A stretch of 39,000 nucleotides of DNA from an uncultured Desulfuromonadales bacterium (GCA_947259685.1 CAMYNC010000055.1:6013-45012), one strand, 5' to 3'. Counted from the stretch's first letter, positions 23,469 through 32,762 are shown. Notes: generated from the letters alone by a model not told the origin. Made by a program: numbers and translations.

Positions 23469-26400
23469 TCACTGAACGCCGCAGTCACTTCCCCATATCT
23501 CCATAACCCATTCCGGATGGTCGATGAACGGATTTCGATTTCCTTGAACTTGATGGATGATGTTATTGCGCTGCCGCTCGTCTTCAGAGATTGCGTCTTG
23601 TGTGTGCCAAGCGAAGAGCGTACACAGTTTGCCAAACTTAGTCCCTGAGGTGTCGGTTGTGTCCACCAACGTCAGATCAGGCTCGCTTGAGTCCCCCTCA
23701 TAGCGGGTCGCCATGTAGAACATTGTACGGGCGACATCGCCTTTGACATGATCTCGCGGTTCCCAGGAGTCACCATCCGAAAAGGTGTCAGGGGCCTCAT
23801 GATGCGGTGTCCCGCCATTGTCGAAGTCCTTGCTGGACCTTGAACTGTTGATCGAGGCATCTGTAGGCCAGAGATTGTGGGCGTCTGTTGCAGGTCCCCG
23901 GTTTCTCGTTCGTCCGAGGGCATGACTTCGCGCCCAGACGTGTTCCCGATTCCAGGCATCTTGATCGGAATTGTTGTTGCTGCTGTTCCTCGTGACCGGT
24001 TGCGACCGGCCCGAATAGAGAAGCACAATGTTGTCGGTGTTTGTTGGGTCCTTGTGCGCCTCCGAAAGCACGGCCCAGATCTCCCGATAATGAAGTTTGC
24101 GATGTGTACTGATGATGCCACTGAGCGCCGACTTGAGCGTATTACCGGTCAGTCCTTGGGCATCCTTATAGTAGAGGGCCAGAGGGTCAGTCGGCGTTTG
24201 ACCAAGGGGGGGGATGTCCACGATGACAGGATCGTGATCGGAGGCTCCATAGGCATTATTGCCGTGCCAACGGGGTTGGTAGTTGAAGTGGTTGTATCTG
24301 AGTGTGGTTGGCTCATCGCTGTTGGTGTGCCAGATCGCGACCTTTTGGACTTTGTCGGCCAAGCCGGAGGACGCGAGCGCATGGTCCAGGTAGCCGTAGG
24401 CACCGTAGTAGTAGCTATAGCGCTCAGCGGCTGGTAGCCGATCCTCGATCAGGTCAACAAGGCCAGCGGACTCCAGGGTGGCAATCGGGTCTTCGGCACC
24501 GTAGGCGTTCAGGTCGCCGATGACCAGGACGTGCTCACTTTCGTCTTGCGTCTTTACGTTGTCAATAAACCGGACCAGTTGGCGGGCTTGCTGCGTGCGC
24601 AGCGAGTTCCAACACCCCTGGCCCTGGTCAATGTTAGCAGGATCCTCTTGTCCGCTGGGGCAACTCCCCTTTGATTTAAAATGATTGACCACCACGGTCA
24701 ACTTGGGACCGGCTGGTCCAATTTCGAAGGTCTGGGCCAGAGATGGCCGTTTGAAGACCTGGAACTCTGCATCGTCGGCGGGGTTCGTTGCGTGGGCCGG
24801 ACCGACTGGCTGAACTCGTGCCGATCGGTAAATGATTTCCTCACGAATTGCGTCGGTGCCTAAGAACGGTGAACGGACCCAGTCGTAGGCCTGCGAGCCG
24901 ATGGCATTGTTCAGCGCCGCCACCAGAGTTTCAATAGTGGTATTATCCGTGTTCTCCAGCTCTACGAGGCCGACGATGTCCGCGTCCAAGGAGACAAGGG
25001 TCGCGATGATTTTGTCGCGCTGACGGTCGAATTCCTCGGCGGTTTCTGCGCCGCGGCAGTCTTTGTCGCGCGCAGGTCCACAGACTTCTTGCTCGTGTCC
25101 GTCCTGGTCCTTGGAGAGGGTTGTGAAAAAATTCAGGACGTTGAAGCCAACAACACGGAGCCCATCTTGTAAGGGGGCCGGTGGCGCGGTCCGGGGATTG
25201 GTGGTTTCGAATTCCGGATCGGCAACCGGATGGCACCGGAACAGCCCATAGCCGTACCCCAGAACACCGGTCACGGAAACCAGCTTGGAGCCGACCCGAT
25301 GCGTGCCTTGGTCCTGGTCAAACAAGGGGACAGAGCTGGGCTGCTTGCGATAACTGCCATCATCGATGACAAATAAACGGTTTTCGCCACCTTCCACGCC
25401 TGCCAAACCCTCGAAGTTGGTATCGATGAACGATCGGGAAAAACCGATGACAATCTCGCCGAACTGCAGGAGTTTATCGTTTTGAATAACTTGAAGCGGA
25501 CCTTCAATGCGCACCAGCATCCCCTCGAAAGGTTCGAGATCGAACGATTCGGTTGAAACCGATACAGTCGTAACCGGGATAGTGATGTCGATGCCGCAGT
25601 CTTCGATCGACTCGATGTCTTGCAAGGCAGTCATGCCAAAGTGCTCGGCCACCTTACCCTTGACCTCGATGAGTCGATCGAGAACCAGGACCTGATCGGT
25701 GAGAACATAGATCCCGTCCGACGTCAAAGGATCCCCGTCTCCCTCGGCTGCCTGGACAAAGTAGCCCTCAACGCCATCTAGGGTGTCCACCTTGCCGACC
25801 ACGACACCCCGAGTTGTGACGGCAGCACCAAGGAGAGGACTGGTTCGTCCATCACCTTGAATATCGGAAATTGGAATAAAGGGTGGGGTGGTGTCCTCGT
25901 TTGTACATTCTCCGACATCCACAATGAAATGCTGACCGATGTTGGGCTGCCCGAAGGTATTGTCTTCGGTGACCAGCCAGGTGAAGTCCAGGTAATGCCG
26001 ACCTGTTCCGACCAGTTGGAGTGATGCGCGATCATGTGTCGCCGAATTTTCTGCGACGCCGATATCAGTACTCTGGAGCCCTTGTGCCGGACCGTCCAAC
26101 GCCGAAAAATTTCCCTCGTAACTGAGAAACTGGACGACTTGCCCCTGCGAATCAACCAGCGCCAGACCATCTGGACCGTTTTGCAGGGCATTGCTGGGAA
26201 CAGGGATCAACAAGGTCCCATATCCACCTTCCTGCTCCACAAACTGACCCGCGAGCTCGATCGAGTGGTGGGCCTGGCCATTACTTCCGTTGTAAAGAAC
26301 CAGTGTCCAGCCAGCGACGCTCATTCCGGCAGGACCAGTAATTTCAACCGCTTCATTCCGATCTCTACCAGCATTGTCGTAATGCAGTTCGTTTAGGAAC

Positions 26401-26489
26401 ACATTGGCCCCGTCTCGGTTAAAAGCGAGGGCTGAGATGCTGGTGCAAGAGAGAACAACCACCAAGATAAAAAGATAGGTCTTCATCAT
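23469..26489 (-). CDS. Secreted multidomain nuclease: lamin-tail, OB-fold, endonuclease/exonuclease/phosphatase and endonuclease I domains
   Basis: About 1006 residues from the ATG at 26489 (GGGAG 8 nt upstream; an ATG follows directly). The Sec signal is MMKTYLFILVVVLSCTSISA. Domains in order: a lamin-tail-like beta domain (FLNELHYDNAGRDRNEAVEI, about 25-165), an ExeM-type OB-fold (TTRGVVVGKVDTLDGVEGYF, about 215-330) and an endonuclease/exonuclease/phosphatase domain (GLRVVGFNVLNFF, ADIVGLVELEN, VVNHFKSKG, VIGDLNAYG, ASDHDPVIV, about 440-770). The last is an endonuclease I domain (WNREHVWARSHALG, ATDAHNLWPTDASIN, about 800-1000). Catalytic Asp/Asn/His residues appear intact in both nuclease domains. 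Likely role: digestion of extracellular DNA for phosphate or biofilm remodelling. Confidence 0.9.
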   Translation of the reverse strand: MMKTYLFILVVVLSCTSISALAFNRDGANVFLNELHYDNAGRDRNEAVEITGPAGMSVAGWTLVLYNGSNGQAHHSIELAGQFVEQEGGYGTLLIPVPSNALQNGPDGLALVDSQGQVVQFLSYEGNFSALDGPAQGLQSTDIGVAENSATHDRASLQLVGTGRHYLDFTWLVTEDNTFGQPNIGQHFIVDVGECTNEDTTPPFIPISDIQGDGRTSPLLGAAVTTRGVVVGKVDTLDGVEGYFVQAAEGDGDPLTSDGIYVLTDQVLVLDRLIEVKGKVAEHFGMTALQDIESIEDCGIDITIPVTTVSVSTESFDLEPFEGMLVRIEGPLQVIQNDKLLQFGEIVIGFSRSFIDTNFEGLAGVEGGENRLFVIDDGSYRKQPSSVPLFDQDQGTHRVGSKLVSVTGVLGYGYGLFRCHPVADPEFETTNPRTAPPAPLQDGLRVVGFNVLNFFTTLSKDQDGHEQEVCGPARDKDCRGAETAEEFDRQRDKIIATLVSLDADIVGLVELENTDNTTIETLVAALNNAIGSQAYDWVRSPFLGTDAIREEIIYRSARVQPVGPAHATNPADDAEFQVFKRPSLAQTFEIGPAGPKLTVVVNHFKSKGSCPSGQEDPANIDQGQGCWNSLRTQQARQLVRFIDNVKTQDESEHVLVIGDLNAYGAEDPIATLESAGLVDLIEDRLPAAERYSYYYGAYGYLDHALASSGLADKVQKVAIWHTNSDEPTTLRYNHFNYQPRWHGNNAYGASDHDPVIVDIPPLGQTPTDPLALYYKDAQGLTGNTLKSALSGIISTHRKLHYREIWAVLSEAHKDPTNTDNIVLLYSGRSQPVTRNSSNNNSDQDAWNREHVWARSHALGRTRNRGPATDAHNLWPTDASINSSRSSKDFDNGGTPHHEAPDTFSDGDSWEPRDHVKGDVARTMFYMATRYEGDSSEPDLTLVDTTDTSGTKFGKLCTLFAWHTQDAISEDERQRNNIIHQVQGNRNPFIDHPEWVMEIWGSDCGVQ

Positions 26490-26804
26490 AATCGTCTCTC
26501 CCTTGTTGAGAACTGGCTCCAAAGATCTGAACCAGTAGACTCCTAAATGCTTAAAAAACTTCGGATATTTTTACTGCTCCTGAATATAGGTTTCTTTATT
26601 ACTCCAGATGTAATTACAGATCGCTTACGGTTCGTTAGGAATGGGCAGCAGATGAAAAAGTCGATTAGGAATTGTTGCCCCTTCTGGAGACAATCAAAGC
26701 CAAAAAATAGCTCTGATTTAAAATAATTGTAGCTAAGGATGAAGGAATCGCAGGGGGAGGGGATAAGAATCACATTTGGTGATGGTATTTCGAAAGGAAA
26801 GTCG

Positions 26805-27013
26805 GCGGGATTCGCCCCGCCTGGCGAGCTACTTTTTCTGTGCGCTCGAGAAAAAGTAGCCAAAAAGAAGCGCCCCACCGTTTGCCTTTTCAAGGTTCCC
26901 TCCCTGCGGAGGTTTCCACCCAGCAAGGGGACGAAAACTCGCTTTTCTCGGACAGTCGTCCCTGGACTGCTGGCTGGCAATCTTCTGCGTTCGCCGGCAC
27001 TGAAAGGGGAGGG
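26805..27013 (+). repeat. R2 repeat, copy 2
   Basis: GCGGGATTCGCCCCGCCTGG, hairpin CTACTTTTTCT / AGAAAAAGTAG, AAAACTCGCTTTTCTCGGAC, CTTCTGCGTTCGCCGGC and GGGGAGGG, in the same order and orientation as the other three copies. Confidence 0.87.
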
Positions 27014-27443
27014 TACAGAAAAAAAGAGCACTATGCGCAGTCCACCGCAGAATTCGGACAAAAAATCATACCCTAAGCCAAGGCCGAAGACCGGGAAGCT
27101 GTAAATTTTGGCTAAGCGATCAGGGCCGATTGGCAAATGTTACGATATTTGAAAGGCCCATCCTAGAGTTAAGAAGGGTCTGATCTCTATAGAAGTGATG
27201 ACCGATCAATGAATTCTCCCTGCAGTTTTCAACTCTTTGGCTCGAACTTCTGTATAAAAGTGTCCGTATGTGGTGTGCCCTCGAACAGTGGGGAAATGAA
27301 TTCCCGTCCTCCCCTTTGGCTTGGCCAGAAACAGCCGATAGCAAATAAATTTCCTTTAAACTTTTCCTGCGAACTGTTAGGCTTGTAACTTGATTAGAGG
27401 GGAATAATTATTCTCCAGATTCCCAAGCCAGTATGGAGCGGAA
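27014..27443. other. Gene-free region before the 27444 gene
   Basis: No gene, repeat or convincing promoter could be supported. The region 26490-26804 on the other side of R2 copy 2 should carry the promoter of the secreted nuclease, but no strong match was seen. Confidence 0.35.
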
Positions 27444-27875
27444 ATGGAATTGAACAACATTGTTGGCTGGCAGCACGCGACTGCGAAAGACATTGATCGA
27501 GCGGTGAACGGATCGATGTCTTCCGGACACCTGGTTAAAACAATAGCGGCAAAAACAATTCTGAATAGGCTGTTGTATGCGCTCAGCAGATCCTGTCATA
27601 TCAATGAAGCCAACCCGCACATGAAGCAGGTCATCTACAATTTACACCGGCAAATGGACGGGCAGGCGCCATTGGAAACCCTAAACGGCCTGGAAGTACA
27701 GGTTTTCAATATTTTTGTCCAAAGAGACGAATCAGGTTGTTCCGCTAACGAGCTCTACATTATTGAATCAGGGAAAATCGTTAGACTCGCAGAACTCAAT
27801 ATTGACAATGATCTATTTTCGAACCGGCTCAAAGAATATTACAAGGAATTGTGTCGGGAACCGATTGAAATTTAA
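27444..27875 (+). CDS. Hypothetical protein, helical
   Basis: 143 residues with GGAGCGGAA directly before the ATG. It reads as mostly helical: ATAKDIDRAVNGSMSSGHLVK, KTILNRLLYALSRSCHINEA and DNDLFSNRLKEYYKELCREP. A middle segment, NGLEVQVFNIFVQRDESGC, looks like beta strands. There is no signal or membrane segment and no family is recognised. It stands alone between two gene-free stretches. Confidence 0.6.
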   Translation: MELNNIVGWQHATAKDIDRAVNGSMSSGHLVKTIAAKTILNRLLYALSRSCHINEANPHMKQVIYNLHRQMDGQAPLETLNGLEVQVFNIFVQRDESGCSANELYIIESGKIVRLAELNIDNDLFSNRLKEYYKELCREPIEI

Positions 27876-28176
27876 GGGCAGCGAAGTGTTGCCCCTACAA
27901 GTTTAAACGCGACCCCAGCGCACTTTCACTTCCAGTCTCAATGCGTGATGACTGTCGGGAAAAAGCCTACCAAGAAACAGCCGGAAACCTCTCTTCTCTT
28001 TTTTAGAGCGGGTATTTACGGAATCTTAGGAAGGGCCAAATTTCAATCTAGAATATGCAGGCAAAGATGAGAAGCCTGGGAAAACAAGCCAACCAGCTTT
28101 CCAGAGAAATCTTCATTCCTCATATCAATGTAATCTTAAATGGAGTAGTTTTAATTCAATAGTGAGCTTAAAATAG
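27876..28176. other. Gene-free AT-rich stretch
   Basis: Separates a plus-strand and a minus-strand gene end. No hairpin terminator or coding frame is evident. Confidence 0.35.
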
Positions 28177-28713
28177 TTAGTAGCGATCCTTAAATATTCC
28201 CTTTTTTAATATCGAATCGGGTAAAGAATCTCTGTTAAGTGGACTTACTTCTATTATTTCCATGTCATTTCTCTCTTTAATCTTAGATATAAACTCATCG
28301 CCACCATAAGTAATAGTTCCTATCACTATATTGGGTGAATCAAGGGCTTTTAAGGCAGCCTTTCTGAACTTGTCAGAAAAACACTCCATCTTGCCAATTT
28401 CGTCTAGTATTATTACGTTGTCATCAATGGGTTGAATTGAAGAAGCCGCAATTTTTTCAATATTTTCAATGCTTACTCCGTATCTTCTAATATGAAAATC
28501 AGAGTTAATATCCTGATGAGCTAAATAGCCTGCTTTTCCGTCAAGGGACCTCATCAAAAAACCAACTCGCTTGTCACCGATTTTCTCTTCTTCAGTGTAA
28601 AACCCGTTAGCGGGTACAGGTAGGTTCTTGATAATCTTCTTTATAACGGTCGTCTTCCCTGAAGACGGTGCTCCTGTTAGGAAAATATTCTTTTTTATTA
28701 AACGTGTATCCAC
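28177..28713 (-). CDS. THEP1-type nucleoside-triphosphatase
   Basis: 178 residues, the normal size of the family. The Walker A motif is LTGAPSSGKTT (about 12-22), Walker B is NVIILDEIGKMECFS, and IVIGTITYGGDEF lies in the sensor region. THEP1 proteins slowly hydrolyse any NTP; their cellular role is unsettled. The gene is much more AT-rich than its neighbours, which points to recent transfer, possibly from an archaeon or clostridium. It lies about 73 bp after the GH13 gene on the same strand and has a weak ribosome binding site. Confidence 0.88.
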   Translation of the reverse strand: MDTRLIKKNIFLTGAPSSGKTTVIKKIIKNLPVPANGFYTEEEKIGDKRVGFLMRSLDGKAGYLAHQDINSDFHIRRYGVSIENIEKIAASSIQPIDDNVIILDEIGKMECFSDKFRKAALKALDSPNIVIGTITYGGDEFISKIKERNDMEIIEVSPLNRDSLPDSILKKGIFKDRY

Positions 28714-28786
28714 ATTGACCTTCCATATTTTTTTATAGCGGCTCAGTGGCCAAACCTCGATCCCAATTCTGCTTCAGCGTTATCGA

Positions 28787-30613
28787 TCACCCCTGTGAGA
28801 GGATCAGGCATGCGTAGGGTCCGATGCCGATATTTCCGTGGAACGGCATGTTGTCGCATCCTCCATGGTGGGCGGCGGTGTCGTACCCCGGTTGGTTGCA
28901 GAACAGGGAGCTATAGCCGTTCCAGTCACTGCTGAAGCGGACCTTCCACTCACCAAGGCACGGAAATCCGATGGTATAACTCTCGTAGGTGCGGTTCGCG
29001 AAGTTCACCACAATGAGTACGTCATCGCCCAGGCCACCGTTCTCCCAACGATGGAAGGCGATGACTTTGTCAGCATTGTTGACGTGGAAGACGTTCACGT
29101 GCTGACCTCGCAAACCGGCCGTGGTGTTGAACCAATTGCGGCGAAGCCGTATCAGATCGCGGTACATCTGGTGGATGCCGCTATGTGCCTGCATGCGTTC
29201 GTACCACCGTATCGGCCGCTTATCGTGAAATGCTTCGTAGTCAAGCACTTCCTGCCCTTGAAAAAGCATCGGAATGCCGGGCGAGGTGAACAAGAGCGCG
29301 GCCGCTAACGTGGCTCGTTTCTGGGCATAGTAGCCTTCGGCGTCGCCAGGGGCGATTGCATCTGTCAGCCGTCTGCCCTGATTGTCTTCGGCAGCTTCGT
29401 CGTGGGACTCAATGTAAATAACTTGTTGGAACGCATCACCATTGTGGCGATGGTTGATGGCGTCACGGATTTCAGCCATGCTCCGATCACTGTCCCAGGT
29501 GACGGTTGCGACATTGCGGATGGTATGGACGAAGGTAGGATCCCACTGGCTGTGAAAACCCGCGCCGTTCTGGTTCGTGGGTTTGGTGAGCCAGTCGTTC
29601 CGTTGTAGGTCCTCCGCGATGCGGATCTTCCACGGCTGATGCGCGGAAACCTCGTTGTTGATCCACTGCAAGAGGCTCCAGCCATCGGGGATGTCAGCGC
29701 CATGGTTATTTCCATCACCGTGCGCGTTGCGGATGTTAACAACGGAGTCGAAACGGAGCCCATCCAGGCGGTACTCATTTAGCCAGAACAGGGCATTGTC
29801 GCGAATGAACTGTCTCACCTCCCCGCGCCCGTAATCAGGTCGGGTTTCTCCCCAGGGCGTTTTACGTCGCCAGTCGTTGTAAAAGTAAATCCCGCCCTTG
29901 TTGTGCTTACTCCAACCGTCGAACTGCCACATGTCCAGTTGACCTGGGCCGAAATGGTTGAAGACGACATCCAAGATGACGGCCATCCCCAGTTCGTGAG
30001 CCCTTTTCACCAGTCTCTTCAGGTCGCGCGGGTCCCCATAAGCGTCCTCGATGGCAAAGGGGTTGGCCGGATTATACCCCCATGACCAGACATCGTTGAA
30101 TTCCACCAATGGCATCAATTCGACGGCGTTGATTCCCAGGTCCCGGAGGTATGGCAACTCCTCGATGACTTTGCCAAGGTGGCCTGGCATGCCGCCGGGC
30201 TGGTCGTTGTAGGTTCCGACATGCAGCTCATAGAGCACCAATTCATTCCAGGGCGGCATGTGGAATGGAGCATCGCCCCAGTCGAAATCAGGGTGATGGA
30301 TGACTCCGTTGATTACTCCATCGGTGTCTTGCCGAATCACCTCCCGGGCGTATGGATCAACCCGCCAAAGAGGCTTGTCTCGGCTTGGATTGCGGATCAC
30401 GAGTTTGTAGCGCTGTCCGGGGGTCGCTCCCGGAACGTTACAGCTCCAATACCCACCCGATTCCTCTTCAAGTGGATGCGAAGTGTCGGACCAATTATTG
30501 AAATTCCCAGCCACAGAAACACTGGACGCAAAAGGCGCCCAAACGCGAAATGTCGTGCCGTTTTCATGCGGAACCGGTCCCATCCCGGCTTGAACTTCAG
30601 TGGTCGTACTCAT
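28787..30613 (-). CDS. GH13 family glucan enzyme (branching enzyme / alpha-amylase like) with CBM48
   Basis: 608 residues. The N-terminal CBM48 beta-sandwich (about 10-100, TFRVWAPFASSVSVAGNFNNW) is followed by the GH13 barrel: ILDVVFNHFGP (region I, 213-223), GLRFDSV (nucleophile Asp289), RIAEDL (acid/base Glu334) and IESHDE (His404-Asp405). A C-terminal beta domain follows from about 510. There is no signal peptide, so it is intracellular. Layout and length resemble bacterial short branching enzymes or trehalohydrolases acting on glycogen-like glucans; which one cannot be decided. GGAGGAGACCGGT precedes the ATG. A small gene upstream on the same strand may be in the same unit. Confidence 0.87.
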   Translation of the reverse strand: MSTTTEVQAGMGPVPHENGTTFRVWAPFASSVSVAGNFNNWSDTSHPLEEESGGYWSCNVPGATPGQRYKLVIRNPSRDKPLWRVDPYAREVIRQDTDGVINGVIHHPDFDWGDAPFHMPPWNELVLYELHVGTYNDQPGGMPGHLGKVIEELPYLRDLGINAVELMPLVEFNDVWSWGYNPANPFAIEDAYGDPRDLKRLVKRAHELGMAVILDVVFNHFGPGQLDMWQFDGWSKHNKGGIYFYNDWRRKTPWGETRPDYGRGEVRQFIRDNALFWLNEYRLDGLRFDSVVNIRNAHGDGNNHGADIPDGWSLLQWINNEVSAHQPWKIRIAEDLQRNDWLTKPTNQNGAGFHSQWDPTFVHTIRNVATVTWDSDRSMAEIRDAINHRHNGDAFQQVIYIESHDEAAEDNQGRRLTDAIAPGDAEGYYAQKRATLAAALLFTSPGIPMLFQGQEVLDYEAFHDKRPIRWYERMQAHSGIHQMYRDLIRLRRNWFNTTAGLRGQHVNVFHVNNADKVIAFHRWENGGLGDDVLIVVNFANRTYESYTIGFPCLGEWKVRFSSDWNGYSSLFCNQPGYDTAAHHGGCDNMPFHGNIGIGPYACLILSQG

Positions 30614-30888
30614 ACCGGTCTCCTCCTCGTCGAATGTCGGTGGCCGAAGACTGCAGAGTTTTTCAAAGCCCCCTTCATCCGCAAAGACCTGTTGTTTTCC
30701 GTTTCCCTCTCACTGAAGGGTTTCGAGATTAGGTATATCTAGTTTTGTTTTACTGGTATCAGAAACTCTCCCGGTTTTGTTTCGGGTAATGTGGGTGGCT
30801 GGGCTCTAGAGTTGAACCCAGCTAATACCAACCTTCCGATTGGCTTGCTCCCACTACAGTACCCAGCTTAGCTTGATGGGGTCCTGAA

Positions 30889-31200
30889 TCAGATTTCGCC
30901 TTCGCCAACGGGTTCCCTTGAGGCATATACCACGAAGGATTTGGCCTCGGGGTTGAAAGTGACCCAGACTGGCGATTCATTGCGTAGCAGGTCGACGTAA
31001 TACGGATATCGATCCACCGTTTCGTAAGCAACCCCGGTTGTTCCACTATACGAGTTGGCCGGAAGCGGGTCGCCGGCTTTCTTGAAAAGGATATAGAGCC
31101 TATTCCCATCCTCGCAGTAAATGTTGATGCGGCCCTCTGTTGAGCCATTCGGGTACATGAATGCTGCATAGTTCAGGCTTCGTTTTACAAATGCGGACAT
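30889..31200 (-). CDS. Hypothetical protein upstream of the GH13 gene
   Basis: 103 residues with an excellent AAGGAGGAAAATCA site before the ATG. Beta-rich: GRINIYCEDGNRLYILFKKA, YYVDLLRNESPVWVTFNP, KSFVVYASREPVGEG. No family is recognised. It starts about 250 nt downstream of box C of the shared promoter-like motif and is followed after 275 bp by the GH13 gene on the same strand. Confidence 0.65.
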   Translation of the reverse strand: MSAFVKRSLNYAAFMYPNGSTEGRINIYCEDGNRLYILFKKAGDPLPANSYSGTTGVAYETVDRYPYYVDLLRNESPVWVTFNPEAKSFVVYASREPVGEGEI

Positions 31201-31448
31201 TTGATTTTCCTCCTTGGTTTTTTGAGAGAATTTGCTCTTCTGGCCGTGTGGATATTAGGAGCCATGTTGACCCATTCCCCGAAAGAATTGATGAGATGAT
31301 AGGGGGTTGTTTCCGAGGAGTTGTGCCTGAGGTTCTTGAGAAATATCCTCCCACCTTTCGGACCGCTTTTTTTCTTATTTGAACAAAAAGAATAAATTTT
31401 TCTCTACCGATTTTATGGATTCTTTATGTTTTGTGATGATATAGATTT

Positions 31449-31474
31449 CTATCAGAACTTAATGAGTTTGCAAT
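31449..31474 (-). promoter_or_regulatory. Shared 26-nt box, copy C
   Basis: Reads ATTGCAAACTCATTAAGTTC then TGATAG on the minus strand. Like copy B it is followed by an ATATCATCACAA segment. No GGLGFF frame follows here; a GGTGGGAGGATATTTCTC stretch near 31350 may be its decayed relic. Confidence 0.55.
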
Positions 31475-31540
31475 GGAGGCCTGGGTGGGAAACGTCGAAT
31501 CTTACTCAGTTAACTTTTGAGGATTTGGGGGAGGGAGAGG

Positions 31541-31750
31541 GCAGGGGTTGCGCCCCCTGGCGGCACCTTCATTTCTTTGTGTGCCCAAAGAAACGAAGCA
31601 AAGAAAGTACAAAACCCCGCTTCTTGGCCTTCGGCTTCCCTGCGCTTCACGGACGTTTTGGGGCCGAACAAAAACTCGCGTTGCTCGAACAGTTGTCCGG
31701 CTTTCTCCCAAAAAGTCCGGTTCGCTCCGGCTGCGTCACAGGGGTAGGGG
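31541..31750 (+). repeat. R2 repeat, copy 3 (diverged)
   Basis: TTGCGCCCCCTGGCGGCACC, hairpin CATTTCTTTG / CAAAGAAACG, AAAACTCGCGTTGCTCGAAC, TCCGGTTCGCTCCGGCTGC and GGGGTAGGGG. Ends 33 bp beyond the stop of the second RES toxin. Confidence 0.72.
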
Positions 31751-31783
31751 AAGAGAAACTAAAATCCTTTTCTTCGGGCCAAC

Positions 31784-32293
31784 TCAGAGCGTTGCCGGCA
31801 TATCATTTTTGGGATCGTAGGTCTTCACTGAGCTGGCATCCCAGTTCCACAGCACCAGATTGTATCCGGCCGGATAGCGTTGCGAGGGAACCAGAATCCC
31901 CTTAGCTCCGAGGCCTTGGAGCTCATCGACAAGTCGCCAGGTCGGTGGTTCGACCTTATCTATGAGCAGCATTTTTTTCCAAGGGCAGGCCAGCACATTG
32001 GGATCAATCCCGGCCTCAAAACATGAAGAGGTTGTACGTAAATCAACAATCCCGGAAATCTCCACGTCGAAGCGACAGAAAGTCCCAGGCCGATCGGGAA
32101 TGTCTTGGCCATACTCAGCAAGGGCTGCTTCCAGGTAAACAGAAAGGTAGAGGGCTTCTTCCCCGGCACGGTTGAAGCGACCACCATGAATCGCGGTGCC
32201 TTTACCGCTGAGCGGATCATGAGCCCATTTTGGGGCGAGCAGCCGCCAGAATGATTGTTTGAGATCAATAAGGGGCAAGGGTGACTTACCCAT
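31784..32293 (-). CDS. RES-domain toxin of the second Xre-RES pair
   Basis: 169 residues from the ATG at 32293, which overlaps the antitoxin stop by 8 bp; longer in-frame starts exist inside the antitoxin gene. The RES hallmark is near the N-terminus: FWRLLAPKWAHDPLSGKGTA, GGRFNRAGEEALYLS and LEAALAEYG, with the Arg, Tyr and Glu residues of NAD+-degrading RES toxins. LVPSQRYPAGYNLVLWNW near the end matches the conserved N-LVLW segment. This is the compact branch, unlike the longer RES protein at 20868. Confidence 0.9.
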   Translation of the reverse strand: MGKSPLPLIDLKQSFWRLLAPKWAHDPLSGKGTAIHGGRFNRAGEEALYLSVYLEAALAEYGQDIPDRPGTFCRFDVEISGIVDLRTTSSCFEAGIDPNVLACPWKKMLLIDKVEPPTWRLVDELQGLGAKGILVPSQRYPAGYNLVLWNWDASSVKTYDPKNDMPATL

Positions 32294-32645
32294 AGATTCC
32301 ATCCGAGAGCATGCGAAGGTGTGCTTTAACCACGTCAGCATGCCCTTCTTCTACCAGAGTTTGCGGCGTTTTATAGTCGAAGTCTGGCAGCGGCTGGTGA
32401 AGGAACCAGATCACCGCTTTCTCAGGTGATGACGTAAGATCGGTCGCAATGGAGAGGATCTCAACAACTGGCTTGAGAGCTTCTTGTACTCGCGGGGAAT
32501 CCGGGTTGCGGGTTAAGGTGTTGCGGTTTATATGCGAGAGGCGAGAAATTGCGCTTATTTCGAGGTGCATGAATTCACCCAACGCACGAGGCGCAATGAT
32601 TCCCTTATCCAAGTCGGTGACTTTTTCTAATACGAGATTCAGCAT
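32286..32645 (-). CDS. Xre/MbcA/ParS family antitoxin of the second pair
   Basis: 119 residues from the ATG at 32645, chosen because GGGGAGG lies 5-6 nt before it; a frame extension to 32699 crosses the operator. A helix-turn-helix region (FMHLEISAISRLSHINRNTL, about 25-50) is followed by the DUF2384-like toxin-binding part (EKAVIWFLHQPLPDFDYKTP, then LVEEGHADVVKAHLRML). It overlaps the RES gene by 8 bp. It neutralises the toxin and probably represses the operon. Confidence 0.88.
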   Translation of the reverse strand: MLNLVLEKVTDLDKGIIAPRALGEFMHLEISAISRLSHINRNTLTRNPDSPRVQEALKPVVEILSIATDLTSSPEKAVIWFLHQPLPDFDYKTPQTLVEEGHADVVKAHLRMLSDGIYG

Positions 32646-32672
32646 AATAGCCTCCCCGCTATGAGCATAATT

Positions 32673-32738
32673 GATGCACAGCCTGCCAATCCTGTGCATC
32701 TTTTATGTTAATTTAACAGAAAAAGGGGAATACTGCAA
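32673..32738 (-). promoter_or_regulatory. Promoter and operator of the second Xre-RES operon
   Basis: TTGCAG (32738-32733), 17 bp, TAAATT (32715-32710). Downstream, between the -10 and the ATG, is a perfect 9-bp inverted repeat GATGCACAG / CTGTGCATC (32673-32681 and 32692-32700). It differs from the operator of the first operon. Confidence 0.75.
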
Positions 32739-32762
32739 AAATTTCTGGAAGGTAGAGGGAGC

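Noticed and set aside
27120..27344. A 74-codon minus-strand frame upstream of the 27444 gene
   Set aside because: Low-complexity, Ser/Arg-rich chance composition, no ribosome binding site and no recognisable motif.
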